From NCBI GenBank assembly GCA_003024785.1, contig PUQB01000456.1, positions 81,001-145,000 of the forward strand: DNA of 64,000 nucleotides, written 5' to 3'. A model generated the notes under the pieces. That model saw nothing but the letters and a program-made list of their open reading frames with translations, had not been told where the DNA came from and ran no database searches. Below, one piece after another: positions 12,848 through 24,480 of this stretch (position 1 is its first letter; every line of letters begins with the position of its first letter). This stretch comes from Selaginella tamariscina (taxonomy: Eukaryota; Streptophyta; Lycopodiopsida; Selaginellales; Selaginellaceae). Made by a program: the position numbers and the translations under genes.

Positions 12848-14620
12848 GGGGCGCACCATACTTTTTTATAAACGATAACACCCAATTTAATGTCGCTCCT
12901 AATGTAAACATTATATAGGAAAGTGAAGATTTGAAGACAAGGGTTTCTTCATTTGTATCATTTTATCTGAAAGATACAGATCTAGATTTGAGTGGGAAAT
13001 TAAAAGCATTTTTAATTTTAACATGTTAGACTAATAATACTTATGTTAAAATTTTAAATTTTATATGATAAAAAATTCAAGATGAGTTGACACAAGTGAC
13101 TGACTCTCTAACAATATTGCACACGATTCTAATGCTTTTTAAAATTGCATTTAATGCATTTAACATTAGCAATTGATTCAAATTATATAATTATATGAAA
13201 TTCGAATAATTATTCTACATTTGTTTATAATAGGATTTTCTTAATATTTTCTTATTATTCTAAGAATATTTTAATATTAAACCTTATTATCAATATTAAA
13301 TCAATATATATTATTTAACTTTATATAATTATACAATAGATAATATGATATATTATTATGTATCATTTAAAATATATCTAGTGTGTAATTAATATTATTT
13401 CACTTTATTTCAATGTTTCTTTACACACTATATAGACACAATACAAATTTTACATATACATGCACACCCATTAAAAACACCCATAGAGACTATGCACACA
13501 CATACACATGCGATGAGTGGATAACAATATAAATAATGTTTAGGATCTAGCATCTAGCTTTGTGTTTAGGGTTTAGGGTTTAAACCCCAAATCAAGCATT
13601 TATCGTTACACACACTCTACACTGGGTTTACATATACACACACAAATATTTGTAGACTTCCACATGCATACAACACACATGTTAAAAAACATCCAATTGT
13701 GGGGCTTAGTGTTTAGGGTTTAAACCCTAAATCGAGTGTGAATAGGGTCTAAAGTAAATGTAATTAAATATTTATATAAATGTGCATGGATTTAGTTTGT
13801 ATGTCTTAAAGATTATACACTATACATTATATATATTATGTGCTACAATTGCATTAAACTATGTTTTAATATCACTTTGTCATTTTAAATTATAATAAGG
13901 TAAAATTCAAATATATGTATACAATTTTAATATATGGGCAAATTATAATTTATATTTTAAAAAATGATTGTGATATTAATAGCTACTTGACTATAATCAA
14001 TTTTTTATATGTGTTTTCTTATGCATTTTTATATGAATAATAGACTTTTATACATATATTAAAATTTAATAATAAAATACTTGCATTAGGTTTAAATCCT
14101 AAATTCAACATTTATATATATATACATTAATTGTAGGGTTTAAACATATATTGGGGTGTAGGGCTTAGTGTATAAGCTCAAGGGACTACAGTAAAGAATT
14201 TAAATCATAAATCAAACAATTAATAATATGTGATTGTGATCATATATTTAGTGTTGATAATGTTCACACAATTTTAAAATTGGCTTATTGCCCATGTGGC
14301 ATACTGAGATAAATAATTGATTGGAAATGAACCACGAGGCCTAGCTGGGGAGATCTATTACTTCTCAAAAGCATCATGTTAAACGCATGTATGATTCATA
14401 TATATTGTGCGTATGTGTGTCTCACAAATGTAATATGTATGTATGTGTGTGTATATATATATGTGTGTGTACTATGTATGTATGTCTATGTATATGTGTG
14501 TGTTGTGTGTACGTGAAAACTTAACATTTCACAAACACACATATGTTAAACCCTGCATAATCCATATTTTTGTGTATGTGATACACTCACACATTTACAC
14601 ACCCACACACCCCAAAACAC
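12848..14620. mobile_element. Third copy of the palindrome-element terminal region
   Basis: Same orientation as 62160-64000. Shared landmarks in order are 'acccaatttaatgtcgctcct' (12885 vs 62218), 'gtgggaaattaaa' (12992 vs 62328), 'gcatttaatg', the AT-rich stretch with 'tgtatcatttaaaatatat', TTTAGGG-like motifs (13560 and 13710 vs 63595) and the end 'gttaaaccctgcat' (14547 vs 63960). It is strongly diverged and carries neither the palindrome array nor the gene. About 13560-13740 contains telomere-like tttagggtttagggtttaaa blocks. Confidence 0.72.
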
Positions 14621-14678
14621 AGTAAACTTATTAAAGATTATGATAATATAACAGAGAATATCTGTTTAGGATTAATAT

Positions 14679-15045
14679 TGTTAAAATTTTTACTTGGTGC
14701 CACAAAGGCGACTTGTCAGGTGCCAACCCTAGAACCCCTCTCTTAAAACCCCACGAAATCTGATAAAGTAACATGTATTAAAAACCTAACCCTTAAGAAC
14801 TTAAGCCCCTAACTAACCAAGTCCATAAACAAGGCTCACCTTATGAATCAAGATATGCAGACTAACGACACTTAGCTTTGCGTGGTTGAGGTGGCCAAAG
14901 CAAGGCCTCAACCACTAATTCTACATAACGTGGACTCAGGCAATGCCTTTGAGTTTGCGAGCAAGTTTTCAGCCCAAGAATTTGACTCACTCCTTGAAGT
15001 AACACACCCTTGTCACAAAGGCAAGATCCTGCCCACGATAGGTGC
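14679..15045 (-). repeat. LTR fragment (gypsy family B), cut by a LINE
   Basis: Starts TGTTAAAATTTTTACTTGGT and follows the LTR at 24481-25421 ('caccttatgaatcaagatatg', then 'gcgtggttgaggtggcc'). The match stops near 15045, where base composition changes and LINE-like sequence starts. Confidence 0.7.
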
Positions 15046-17010
15046 CTTAGCACCTTATGTTCGCTAAAAACTCTCAGCTCGTTGTTGAAACTTTTGCGTC
15101 TGCAGACCATGTCCCATAGCTGGAACTGATGGAGTGATACCGTCTCCAGAGCTCCAGGGGTGCACTCCGTAACCATTAAACGGGTTATATGCCGGTTATC
15201 CGCCATGGCCGACCGGATCAGGAATATTCTGATGTGGTGCGGCAGAGATGGGCATCAACGGCAAACCCAGGAAAGCTCGGGTTCCTCCCCAGTTAGCCCG
15301 AAAACCGGAGTGACAACTGGTAACAGCTTTGCAGCGCTCACGGCGGATGAGGGGAAGGACACACCAGCTATCGGCGGCTAGGCCGATAAAGCTGAACCGT
15401 CAGAGACGTACGACTTCAAGGGTGCCGCCGAGAATAAAGTGGGAGGAGACATGATGGTCGAACAGTGTCGGAGCCCACACCAGGAGAGAAGAGCAAATTG
15501 GTGGCCGAGGACAAAGAAACAAGTACTGCTTTGAAGCGGGTATACCCGAGAGGGTGGTGCCCGTGATGTATGGCTAATTGCTCCGGCTTTTCAGAAGAGC
15601 GTGAATTATTTATAACGAAGGTGATGGTTGCGGACACATGGCTCCCGGCTCCTCATCGTTTTGATGATTAGCTAACTTGGAACGCGAATGGCAAGCAACC
15701 AGAAATATCGTTCGACCTTCCCTACGTTGACTGCTGACACGTGGTGTTACTGCATTCGACGTAAGGAAGGTCGAAGATTTCCACTGGACCCGTAAGGAGA
15801 AGTTAACGAATGTGAGACGGCATTAAGACTAGCACTGGGAGTGTGCGATACGTGCCTAATTGCCCACGGTTTATTTGGGCTGGCGTCTTGCGGGGTGGAA
15901 GAGAATCAGCAAGCGGTTGGAACAACTGCACCTATCGGGATGGTTCTGAACACGGACACGCAAGATGGCAAGGGTTCAGTGTGTCTGACCACGCTCCTTG
16001 TCGGTGTGAATCACCAACCGTCAGCTGTGCGTAGACCGTCAGCAATCACGGGGATTTGTGAGGTGATGATTCACTTGGAGGAAGAAGAAGTACCTTCCCT
16101 GGGTATGTGTCGAGATACTGCCGGCGGATTCGAGCGGTGAGGAGCCAAGCGTGTGAAAGACTGCGGAGTAAGCACCCTGGTTAGTGGTAAGACAGGAAGC
16201 CCTTTCTCATTCCAGCTTTTGAAGGGGACTGTTTGATCTCCGGTGGTACAGGAGTGAGCGTAAGCTAGATGCAGAATTCTATTGGGTGATTCGCCCAGCG
16301 ATCAAGGGTAAGCCGATCTTTGGACTGGGCAATGCGGACGGAACGCTTCGGGAGGATGTGGATGGGATGTTGGAGCATGCAAGCATGGAGATGGTTGGAA
16401 AATGTGGTGCTGACCGATGGGAACACCATCACTTCCTGTCGCAGCCCTGGGAAAGGATTCACGGATGGCTTGATTACACTGATATCCAAGGAAGTAGGAT
16501 CCGGCGATCCATATCTATTCTGGACGCGAAAGCTCTAACCAACCGCATGCAGCTCATCATGCGGGTGACGCTCAGAATGGCTTCCTGAAGGGGAGACAGC
16601 TGTACGGACGATGATACTGGCGAGTGAGATGGTGGCAGCGGCTGCAAGACCGAGAGTTCAGGGAGGCAGCACGAGCGTTGATGACAATCATCAATGATGG
16701 TAGATCCTGTTCTGCTCCCACAGTGCAATGGGCTGAAGATCCAAGCATACCGCCCGTTCAGGGTACCTCTTTCAGCGGAACCCAGATCGGCTGTTTCTAC
16801 ATGAGCTGCATTGGAATCTCTCTCAGCGACACAGGGAGTCAAAAATGCTGTTCAGCGACACAGGGAGTCAAAATGCTGTTCAGGAGGTGGCAGGGGAAGG
16901 GGTTACGGACGGTAGGCTTGGATCGTCAGAAAAGCTTAAGATGCGTTAGGAGAGCAGGGCAGGTGACTTGGTTCGAGTCGAAGAAAAATTAAAAAATAAA
17001 AAACTTTTTG
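15046..17010 (+). pseudogene. Decayed LINE (L1-like) retrotransposon
   Basis: Non-LTR element with three recognisable parts. 15160-15380 resembles a LINE ORF1 piece (GNSFAALTADEG). 15860-16040 carries the end of an APE-type endonuclease, with FIWAGVLRGG and the SDHAP motif. 16440-16640 carries a reverse-transcriptase piece: DGLITLISK, then ISILDAKALTNRMQ, then, in another frame, the 'NGFLKGRQL' type motif. The frames are broken many times. A 28/29-bp direct duplication lies at 16823-16879 (tcagcgacacagggagtc). The 3' end is A-rich (16983-17003), as expected for target-primed reverse transcription. GC content is higher than in the surrounding DNA. It cuts the LTR on its left and stops about 75 bp before the GGCT gene start. 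Confidence 0.75.
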
Positions 17011-17084
17011 ACGAGAAATAGATAGGAGGATTAGGTTTCGGTCATGTGGGAAATGCAAATATTCTAGTATATCCTGAGGTTTTC

Positions 17085-17664
17085 ATGGTGGTCGCAGGAG
17101 CGAAGGAATCCTTAAACACATTAGTCTTTGTGTACGGCACATTGAAGAGAGGACTCGGCAACGCATGGCTTATGCAAGAGCTTGAACAAGAGGATCATGT
17201 CTGCTTCATGGGGAGCGCAAGCACCGAACGTGAATACCCGCTGATTTGCGGACCTTTCCAGGTCCCCTTCCTTCTCAATTTCCCTTGCACGGGCCATCGG
17301 GTGCAAGGTGAAGTTTACATGGTCGATAACTTTGCTCTCGCCAAGCTGGATGAGCTGGAAGGGGTGAGCAAAGGCCACTATGAACGACGACCCCTTGTTC
17401 TTCACAACAATGACGACTTGTGAGAAATCTAAATCATCCTCTTATGTTTCTAATAAAACATGTTCTGCAGCTTTATGGCCGATGCTTACTTTGCTGCTTC
17501 CGGATATGCTGCAAAGCTTCTGAAAGCTCCTCATTTAACAAATCTACAGCACCAAGGAGGCAGCCAGGTATGTTAAGCGCGGGGATCGACCCCAAGGTGT
17601 CACATTTCTGGAGCATGTGCAGGATTTCATTTGCAGCCTAGACTCTACCGCTCATCTTCTATGA
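17085..17664 (+). CDS. AIG2-like / gamma-glutamylcyclotransferase-family protein, two exons, one frameshift
   Basis: Plant GGCT-like fold protein of the At3g02910 type, a small cytosolic enzyme family that releases 5-oxoproline from gamma-glutamyl compounds; the exact substrate of this plant group is not settled. Exon 1 (17085-17419) starts at ATG and gives VFVYGTLKRGLGNAWLMQ (glycine-rich substrate loop), YPLICGPFQVPFLLN, and LDELEGVSKGHYERR, whose Glu is the usual catalytic acid. A 51-nt intron (17420-17470, GTGAG...CAG) follows. Exon 2 starts FFMADAYFAASGYA and must change frame by one base near 17536-17545 to reach the conserved KEAARYVKRGDRP and FLEHVQDFICSL, ending at TGA 17662-17664. 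Length and order fit the family. The frameshift means either a recent pseudogene or a sequencing error. The LINE upstream and the Harbinger element downstream leave it isolated. Confidence 0.85.
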
Positions 17665-18032
17665 GTGCATACATACTTCATTACACTCTTTCAATACATC
17701 ATCCTTGAAAGTTGATTATACTTTTATGTAGCTATCTGTTACCCCGTGACAAGAATATTTATTCGTGGCAGGTTTAGCTATATATATATATATGAAAAGC
17801 TTTATAAAAATTACTATTTAATATGCTCTATATTATTTACATATTATTAGTTCTTTATATTATTTATATTTTATTTATTTGTACATATTTATATATAGTG
17901 ATTAAATTTGATTGTAGGTGCACACGTATGTAAAGTAACTACATGTATACATTTGTACACCCAAAGTGACATGTGGACGGTGATTTGGTATTATGTGTCC
18001 ATGTCATGACTTCGTGGCTAGTAGAAGACTTT
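17665..18032. other. No gene seen; 3' flank of the GGCT gene
   Basis: AT-rich, with a short (TA)n at 17780-17791. No feature recognised up to the transposon terminus at 18033. Confidence 0.6.
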
Positions 18033-18227
18033 AGGGGCCTCCGCACCCACTTTTTTTGACACTTTTTGGCTAAAAAAGTGCAAAAGTTGGTTCTGCACCA
18101 TGCAGAGTTAAAAGAAAAGCTTATTTTTCTGCTAAAAAAATAAAAGGAATCTTACATTTAGGGCTGGTTTTGCATTTATTTCTGGCATATACTCAAGCAT
18201 ATGCCAAAAAAATAAAAGATTCCCCTC

Positions 18228-18263
18228 AAAAAATAAACGTCCTCTGGAGGACGTTTATTTTTT
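18228..18263. repeat. 36-bp palindrome in the Harbinger 5' region
   Basis: Two perfect 16-bp arms (AAAAAATAAACGTCCT and its complement) around a 4-nt centre CTGG. It lies about 195 bp inside the left terminus and about 110 bp before the region where ORF1 starts. It could be a subterminal transposase site or a hairpin in the leader. Confidence 0.9.
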
Positions 18264-18375
18264 AAAAGTCACTTTTTTCCTGCCACGCTGGCGACACATC
18301 AGCTTTTTTTTTTTAGGGTTCTTGAGAAATGGGGTCGGGCCACATCTCGCCCATCTCCAGATTGATTCAGGGAGG

Positions 18376-20095
18376 ATGGAGCGACGATTAGATGCCGGAT
18401 CCATGGATCTTACAGGCTTCTCCGGCTACTCGAGTTCTCCGGCATCACCGGCATCATCAGGTTTGGGGTTTCCAGCAGCTCCATTCCCGGGATACAATCC
18501 CGGGAGCCCTACTGGAGGTGCTGCTCCAGCTCCAGCAGCAGGCGGGGCATTCCCGCCTGGGGCATTCCCGCCACCTCAAGGTGGCGCTCCAGCAGGTGGC
18601 GGGGCATTCCCGCCCGGGGCATTCCCGAGCTACAATCCGGGGAGCCCGAGTGGAGGCGGGGCATTCCCGGGAGCTCCAAGTGGAGCATTCCCGGGTACCA
18701 ATGGTTTCCCGGGAGCTTCTCGGCTTCCCAGGCTTCCCATTCGGGAGCTCCAAGTGTGCCTCATCCGGGAGCAACGGGCGGATCCCAATGGAGTCGGGAT
18801 GCAGCATTGAGTGTGGAAGCGGAAGTGGCAAGGAGGATGCAGCAGCGGCAGGCTGGTGGTGATGATCCGGACGTGATCATGCTTGATCAAACAGGTATGA
18901 ACTTCAACTTGCTGATCAATCAGGTTCATATTTTTTGGTTTCTTTCATTCCAGCTCCCACTGCAGCTGGACGCCGAAGAAAAGCACCAGCTGGAACTCGT
19001 GGACGTCGCAAGAGAGGCAGAGCTGATCAACCGCCACCGGAGCAGAACGATGACGAGGTATGTATCTCTCTCTCTTTCCATTAGTAGCTTAGCTGCATGC
19101 AAGAACAGGACGATGGCGACGATGACTCTACTCGGGGCAAGAACTGGACCACCAAGGAGACCATCACCCTTGTCCGGTTGAAGAAAGAGCAGGAGCAGCG
19201 ATACCGAGACGACAAGATGGCAGCTCTCACCTCCGGGAATGCAACCAAGCGCTGGGCTGAGTTGGCTGCTACACTCGCTCAGGAGACCGGTGTGCCGCGG
19301 GACGGGCCTCAAGTCAACGGCAAGTGGGATCGAACTATCTGCCACTACAGGGAGATCAAGGATTACCATGCCAAGCACACCGGAGGAGGCCCGAGCTACT
19401 GGATGATGACAGCGGAGGAGAAGAAGGCCTCCAACGCCAAGCTGCCCAAGGTGTTCAAGTACGAGGTGTTTGAGGCCTTTGATGAGTGGATGGCGGATCG
19501 AGCCGTCATCACGCCCCGCAGCATCTTCAACTCTTCATCAGCTCGGCAATCTGGAGCACCAACAAGCAACTCGGGAACCCCTGAAACCGGGGAACCCGAG
19601 TCCAACCTCCCAGATCAGACCGAGCCGGAAGCTTCCCGAGAGGAGCCTGCACACCTGAGCTCGGAATCTCAGCCTGCAGACCCGAGTTTGGAATCCCGAG
19701 CTGCAAACCCGAGTGCAGGATCCGGGGCTGCAAACCCGAGCTCAAAAACCCAGGCTGGTGGTGATGGAGACTCAGTGGCCGGGAGCACGGGGAAGAAGAA
19801 AGGAAAGAAGACAAAGGACACGGTGGCGGATGCCTTGCAAAGCAGCAGCGAGATGCTGAGCAAGAACATGAAGAAGAACCGGGAGATGAAGATGCAGCAG
19901 TTCGAGAGGACGTTGGAAATTGCTCAAAAGACCGCAGATGCCACCTTGCTCTTTGCTCAGTCATTCTCGAAGTTGGGGGATGTGTTTGGCCAGCTGATGC
20001 AAGGTAGAGCAGCTCCTCCTCCGCCTCCTCCACCCTCGGCTCCTGCAGAAGATGCTACAGCTCCGGAAGATGAAGACTCGAGTGACAAAGAGTAG
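18376..20095 (+). CDS. Harbinger ORF1: Myb/SANT-like DNA-binding protein
   Basis: Accessory protein that, in this superfamily, binds subterminal DNA and helps bring the transposase to the nucleus. The ATG at 18376 opens a Pro/Gly/Ala-rich segment with GGAFPPGAFP-type repeats. A one-base frame change near 18720 is needed to reach VEAEVARRMQQRQAGGDD. Intron 1 is 18895-18953 (59 nt). Exon 2 encodes a basic patch, GRRRKAPAGTRGRRKRGR, a likely nuclear signal. Intron 2 is about 19058-19108 (51 nt). Exon 3 holds the Myb/trihelix-like domain (KNWTTKETITLVRLKKEQ, then RWAELAATL, then GKWDRTICHYREIKDYH), an acidic Ser/Pro linker with repeated 'NPS' motifs, and a C-terminal helical region (SKNMKKNREMKMQQFERTLE) before a Pro-rich, acidic tail. 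Stop at 20093-20095. Exon joins are inferred from frame and GT-AG sites. Confidence 0.8.
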
Positions 20096-20217
20096 AAGAG
20101 TGGAGCATGTACTTGCATTTAGAAAAGCTGGTTTCTAAGAGATGAATGTTTTTGTTGTTATTTCAGCTGTTGATGTTCATCTTGTCGCTCATATTGACCG
20201 GCCTTCAAGTGTTCAAC

Positions 20218-21529
20218 ATGCTTGTCGAGTCCTTGAGCGCCCAACTCCGAGAACTACAAGACGATGACAACGAGGAGGACGAGGAGATGCCGCTGTACCA
20301 GCAACATCTGGACCAGATTGGAGCAGCCGCAAGGACAATGTTGATGAAGGAGGGTGAGTGGTGGGTGAAGCCGAGATCGATCACCTGGTTCCGGATCTTC
20401 ATGTGCGAGTTCTACGACGACAAGAGGTGGTACGAGATGCTGATGATGTCTCGTAGCAGCTTCGACTTTCTGTGCGAGAAACTAGCACCGGTGATCCAGC
20501 GACAGAATACCCACTACCGGTCTGCTATTCCGGTCCGAGTTCGAGTTGCAGCGACTCTCCACAAGTTGATCCACAGCTCAGACGTGAAGACCATCTCCGA
20601 GTTGTACGCGATCGGGAAGTCCACTTTCACCGAGATCTTGTTGGACACTTGCGCGGCAATCACAGAGGTCTTCGCGTATGTGATCAAGCTTCCGGAGACT
20701 GAGGAGGAGATTGTGAGTGCAGCAACCGAGTTTCAGAGGGTGACGAGGACGACACTTCCGAATGTGGTCGGGGCTCTCGATTGCACTCACTTTCTGATCA
20801 ACCAGCCGGAGGGCAGCGGCATGGACTACTACGACAAGAAAAACGACTACTCAATTGTCATGCAAGCGATTGTTGATGCTCGCAAGAGGTTCATCGATGT
20901 TTATGCTGGGTGGCCAGGTACTTGTTTTATTTGCTGCATTCGTCTTTACTTATTTGTGTGTATGAAGGGAGCTTGCATGACATGAGGGTCTGGAGGAATA
21001 GCTCCATCAGCGGCCAGCTTCAGCATGGAGAAGTTTTACAGGAGCCCGAGGTGATTCTTTTCGACCAGAGGGTGAAGCCGTACTTTGTCGCAGACCAGGG
21101 ATACGAGCTCCGACCACAGATCATGACGCCATACAAAGGTATAGTTGTGTGAATCTTCATTTTCAATATTCAGTTTGGTGTATTTCAGATGGAGCCGGAT
21201 CAACCGCGATCATGGTGAACTACAACAAGGAACACAGGAAGGCTCGCGTCGTCGTGGAGAATGCTTTCGGCCTGCTCAAGCAGAAGTTCAGGTTCGTAGA
21301 TTACAAACAGGCGATGAGCGTGGAAAACATGCCCAACATTTGGGCAAGTTGTTGCATTTTGCACAACTTGCTCATTGATTTCAAGGACACCGATGCAGAG
21401 GCTTTGCTTGCGGAGCGAGAGAGGATGCTGGGGAGGACTGAGGAGGAGGATGTAGAGAGAGCACCCGAGACGGATGAGGGGAAGGTGGTGCAAAATGCAA
21501 TTGCTCAGTGGATTGCTTGCCGCTCTTGA
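20218..21529 (+). CDS. Harbinger DDE transposase (DDE_Tnp_4 type)
   Basis: Nuclease-type transposase that cuts at the terminal repeats. An acceptor (TTTCAG) at about 20166 precedes it. I take ATG 20218 as start because the codons upstream read like intron; ATG 20173 is possible. An acidic N-terminus (DDDNEEDEEMP) leads to the helical region WYEMLMMSRSSFDFLCEKL. The catalytic core shows the first Asp in GALDCTHF, the second in the FVADQGYELRP stretch, and Glu in the VVVENAFGLLKQKFR helix. Introns at 20918-20967 (50 nt) and 21139-21188 (50 nt) restore frame exactly, joining GWPG to SLHDMRVWRN and MTPYK to DGAGST. Stop TGA 21527-21529. No disabling mutation is visible in the spliced frame. Confidence 0.88.
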
Positions 21530-21824
21530 GCTTGAGTTTGAATATAAATTTGAAATTTGAATTTGAATTTTCAATCCAAAAATTTTAACTTAAAAGGGGT
21601 TGTGTGCAGAGAGGCACTTTTATAGAGAATCTTTTAATTTAAGTGCAGATTGAAATCTTTTTTGGTACCTTTTAACTTTTCTTTTAAAAGAATATACTTA
21701 AAAAGTAAACTCAAAAAGATACTGGTATATTCCACTTTTTTGACCGGTGCAGAATGAATATTAAAACCCAAAAAACTTTTTGAAAAGTTCCATTCAAAAA
21801 TAAAAAGTGAGTGCGGAGGCCCCT

Positions 21825-23022
21825 TTTGTATACAAAATTTAATAATATTTCCAAGTGACACATATAATGTGAGAAGTGGTGATTTGGTTGTTATGTGTTA
21901 CATATACCACCACTATCACGTGGCCTTTTTATCTTCTTTTCATAAATTTAAGATAAGTTGTTTATAAGATTTAAAAAAAAATATTTACATATTTACATAG
22001 TCTTGAAGAATATTTTATAACTTAAATATGCTTTGGTGGTTTGTAAAAATATATATTCTTCGACTTAAATATGTCTTAGTTTATTAAAAAAAAAAAAAAT
22101 CATACTGTGGTTCAATATTGAATAATATAATATTAAAATAAATTAAAAAATTATGTTAAACATAAGTGAATTTGTATTGTAGGACAATGATGACAACTCT
22201 ATAATACAGCAACACTAGTTCATTGTAGTATTTCAAATGTAAGCTAATATATTTAATTTTAATTTAATATTTAAATTAGCCATGGGATTGCCACTATTAA
22301 ATTAAAATATTTTAATTTATAATTTATAAATCAACTTAACATTTAATAATGTGATTTTAATTATATGTAATATGTAATATAATGTTAAATTGAATTATGT
22401 ATATAATAGATACACTCTTTCTAAGTTTGAAATTGCATAAATAAATTTCTTTACTTGAACATGGCATATCTGAATTATTCATATTAAAGTTCATTAACCC
22501 ATAATAAACCTAGATTGATAAGTGGATAAGTTGGATAAATGTTTCTGTTTTTCATTTTCTTACTCAAAAGAGGCCAACATGGCTATTAAGTGGCTATTTG
22601 ATGTCATCACTATGTAAGAATAGTATTAAGTCTCTAAAAATAATGGGTATGTATTTTATGAACCCATTGAAAACCAATAAAACTAAGGATACTCACCTTT
22701 AACTCATTCAAGCCTATATTAACTTATTGTTTCTTAGCCATGATAAGTTTTCCTACTTATTCACTAGTAAGTGTAAATAAATTTCATGTTGAGTTACATG
22801 TAATCAATCCCACCTTATGACAAAAGAGTGCTCTTCTTAAGGGGCTCCAACACATGGGCTAATCTATTCGTCTAGTGGACCTATCACTCTTCCCAAGAAA
22901 GCTCAATAGACTAATCTTTTCTTATACCATGAAAAAGACTATTGAAACAAACCCATAAAATCTATATGACAACTCTTTAACCACTCACAAGTTAGACTGT
23001 AGCCTAAGGCCGAGTCATTGTT
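21825..23022. other. No gene seen; AT-rich flank
   Basis: AT-rich DNA with poly-A runs (for example 22086-22098). No coding or transposon terminus recognised. Confidence 0.6.
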
Positions 23023-23832
23023 TGTCATAGTTTTTATTATGACTTGACCATTTATTTTGAAGATTGATTGTTGTTACTTATCAAGTTGTGTAACGAACCC
23101 TATATGTAATAGGAAATAGGTTTGCTTAGTGCACTTGGGTATTTGGTGATGGTCTAACTGGGTTCATTAGGTATTTACAAGAAAAATTCTAGGTAAAATT
23201 AAAACTTACCTTTTAGAAAACTCTCCTCCAGTTTAATGTTATCAGTTACTCAATTAGGAAAACGGGGGGGGGGGGGGGGGGGGGGGGGGGAGGCTCTATC
23301 ACATAAATAAGGTAAAGTATATATAGTGAGACTTCCTAGGTTAAAAGAGAGTTTATTATTCTCTTACTGATGCAAGCTAAGCAAGGCACAACTCTCTGTT
23401 GTGCCACCCTAACTTCCACACGATAGAAGTACATCCCACCTTTGGGTTAGCCTACCCTTATCGTTAACAGGATTTTGCCCTTGTGACTGGGTACATCACA
23501 TCCAAGAAGCTAGTCAATTCTTGGGACTAATAACCCGCTCACAAGCTTGGAAGGATGCTCGAGTTCACGTTCCGTAAGACTAGTGGATGAGGCCTTGCTC
23601 CAGCTACCTCATCCACGCCAAGCTAGGAATGATACTTGCAGCTCAGCTAGCTCACACATCCTAACTCACAAGGTGAGCCTTGACCTTGAACTTGGCCAAC
23701 TGGGGTATGAGTTCCTAAGTGGCAGGTTCTTAACATGGGTACTTTACTAAATAATGTGGGGGTTTCTAGAAAGGGATTCCAAGGTTGGCATTTGGCAAGC
23801 CGCCTTTGTGGCACTAGGTAAAAACTATGACA
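23023..23832 (+). repeat. Solo LTR, gypsy/LARD family
   Basis: Begins TGTCATAGTTTTTATTATGA and ends ggtaaaaactatgaca, with the same internal order as the LARD LTRs but shorter (810 bp). Flanks are ttgtt (23018-23022) and ttgct (23833-23837), a 5-bp duplication with one mismatch, which supports a solo LTR left by recombination. It holds the longest G tract of the window (27 G, 23264-23290). Confidence 0.8.
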
Positions 23833-24480
23833 TTGCTCATATCTTCCCACATCATTTGGTCCATTAACTTCTATTTGAACAATGGTATCTATCATAGTTT
23901 CTATTGTCACTCAGTCTAGGTGTTAGTGAAGTAAATTTTACTTGGATCCATTATTATGTGTAGTGTAACATTCTGAATTAAGAGTTGAAACCACTACAAC
24001 ATCTCATTGGAACAATGTTGAAATATCAACTCAATGTGTTTGCATGTACAGTAGCTCTATCAATCCTTCCTACATTTTTTAAACATGGAATATCGTGCAG
24101 CATAGGGTACATCACAAATAGACACTAGGTCAACCTATAACTTTAGCCCTTACTAACGTCACATGCTTGCTCTAACACATAGTTGGGTGTGAATTCATGT
24201 CCCAAACCGTTAGTAGCTAAGGCATTTGCTATGGTTGTCTTGGTTACGCCACGTTAGAAAAATACCTGAGCACCTACCAACTCGTGAACACATGTGTTCT
24301 TGAGAGTGGGTGCTCAATGCTAGATCCTTGGGGTGGCCCAAACTACCAAGATTGATTCCTTGTTCATTATCTAACTTGAGCTTTTGGGAAGTGATACAAC
24401 TATGGGTTCATGATGAATTCCAAATGAAAGAGCACTGAAGGGAGCAATGCAATAGAGAGCGAAGACATGTTAGTGCTAGT
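23833..24480. other. No gene seen
   Basis: Unique-looking DNA between two oppositely oriented LTRs. Nothing recognised. Confidence 0.5.

Larger units (their letters stand above)
18033..21824 (+). mobile_element. PIF/Harbinger DNA transposon, nearly complete
   Basis: Terminal inverted repeats are AGGGGCCTCCGCACCCACTT at the left (18033) and its near-perfect complement AAGTGAGTGCGGAGGCCCCT at the right (ending 21824). The flanking triplets are TTT and TTT if the repeat starts with A, or TTA and TTT if it starts with G. PIF/Harbinger elements make 3-bp duplications, usually TWA. Inside are the two genes this superfamily needs: a Myb/SANT-like ORF1 and a DDE transposase, both on the plus strand with 50-59-nt introns. 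Length is 3.8 kb. The only break I see is one frame change in the Pro/Gly-rich part of ORF1. Confidence 0.9.

Noticed and set aside
18457-18831. Minus-strand Pro/Arg-rich open frames over ORF1 of the Harbinger element
   Set aside because: Shadows of the repetitive GC-rich exon on the other strand.
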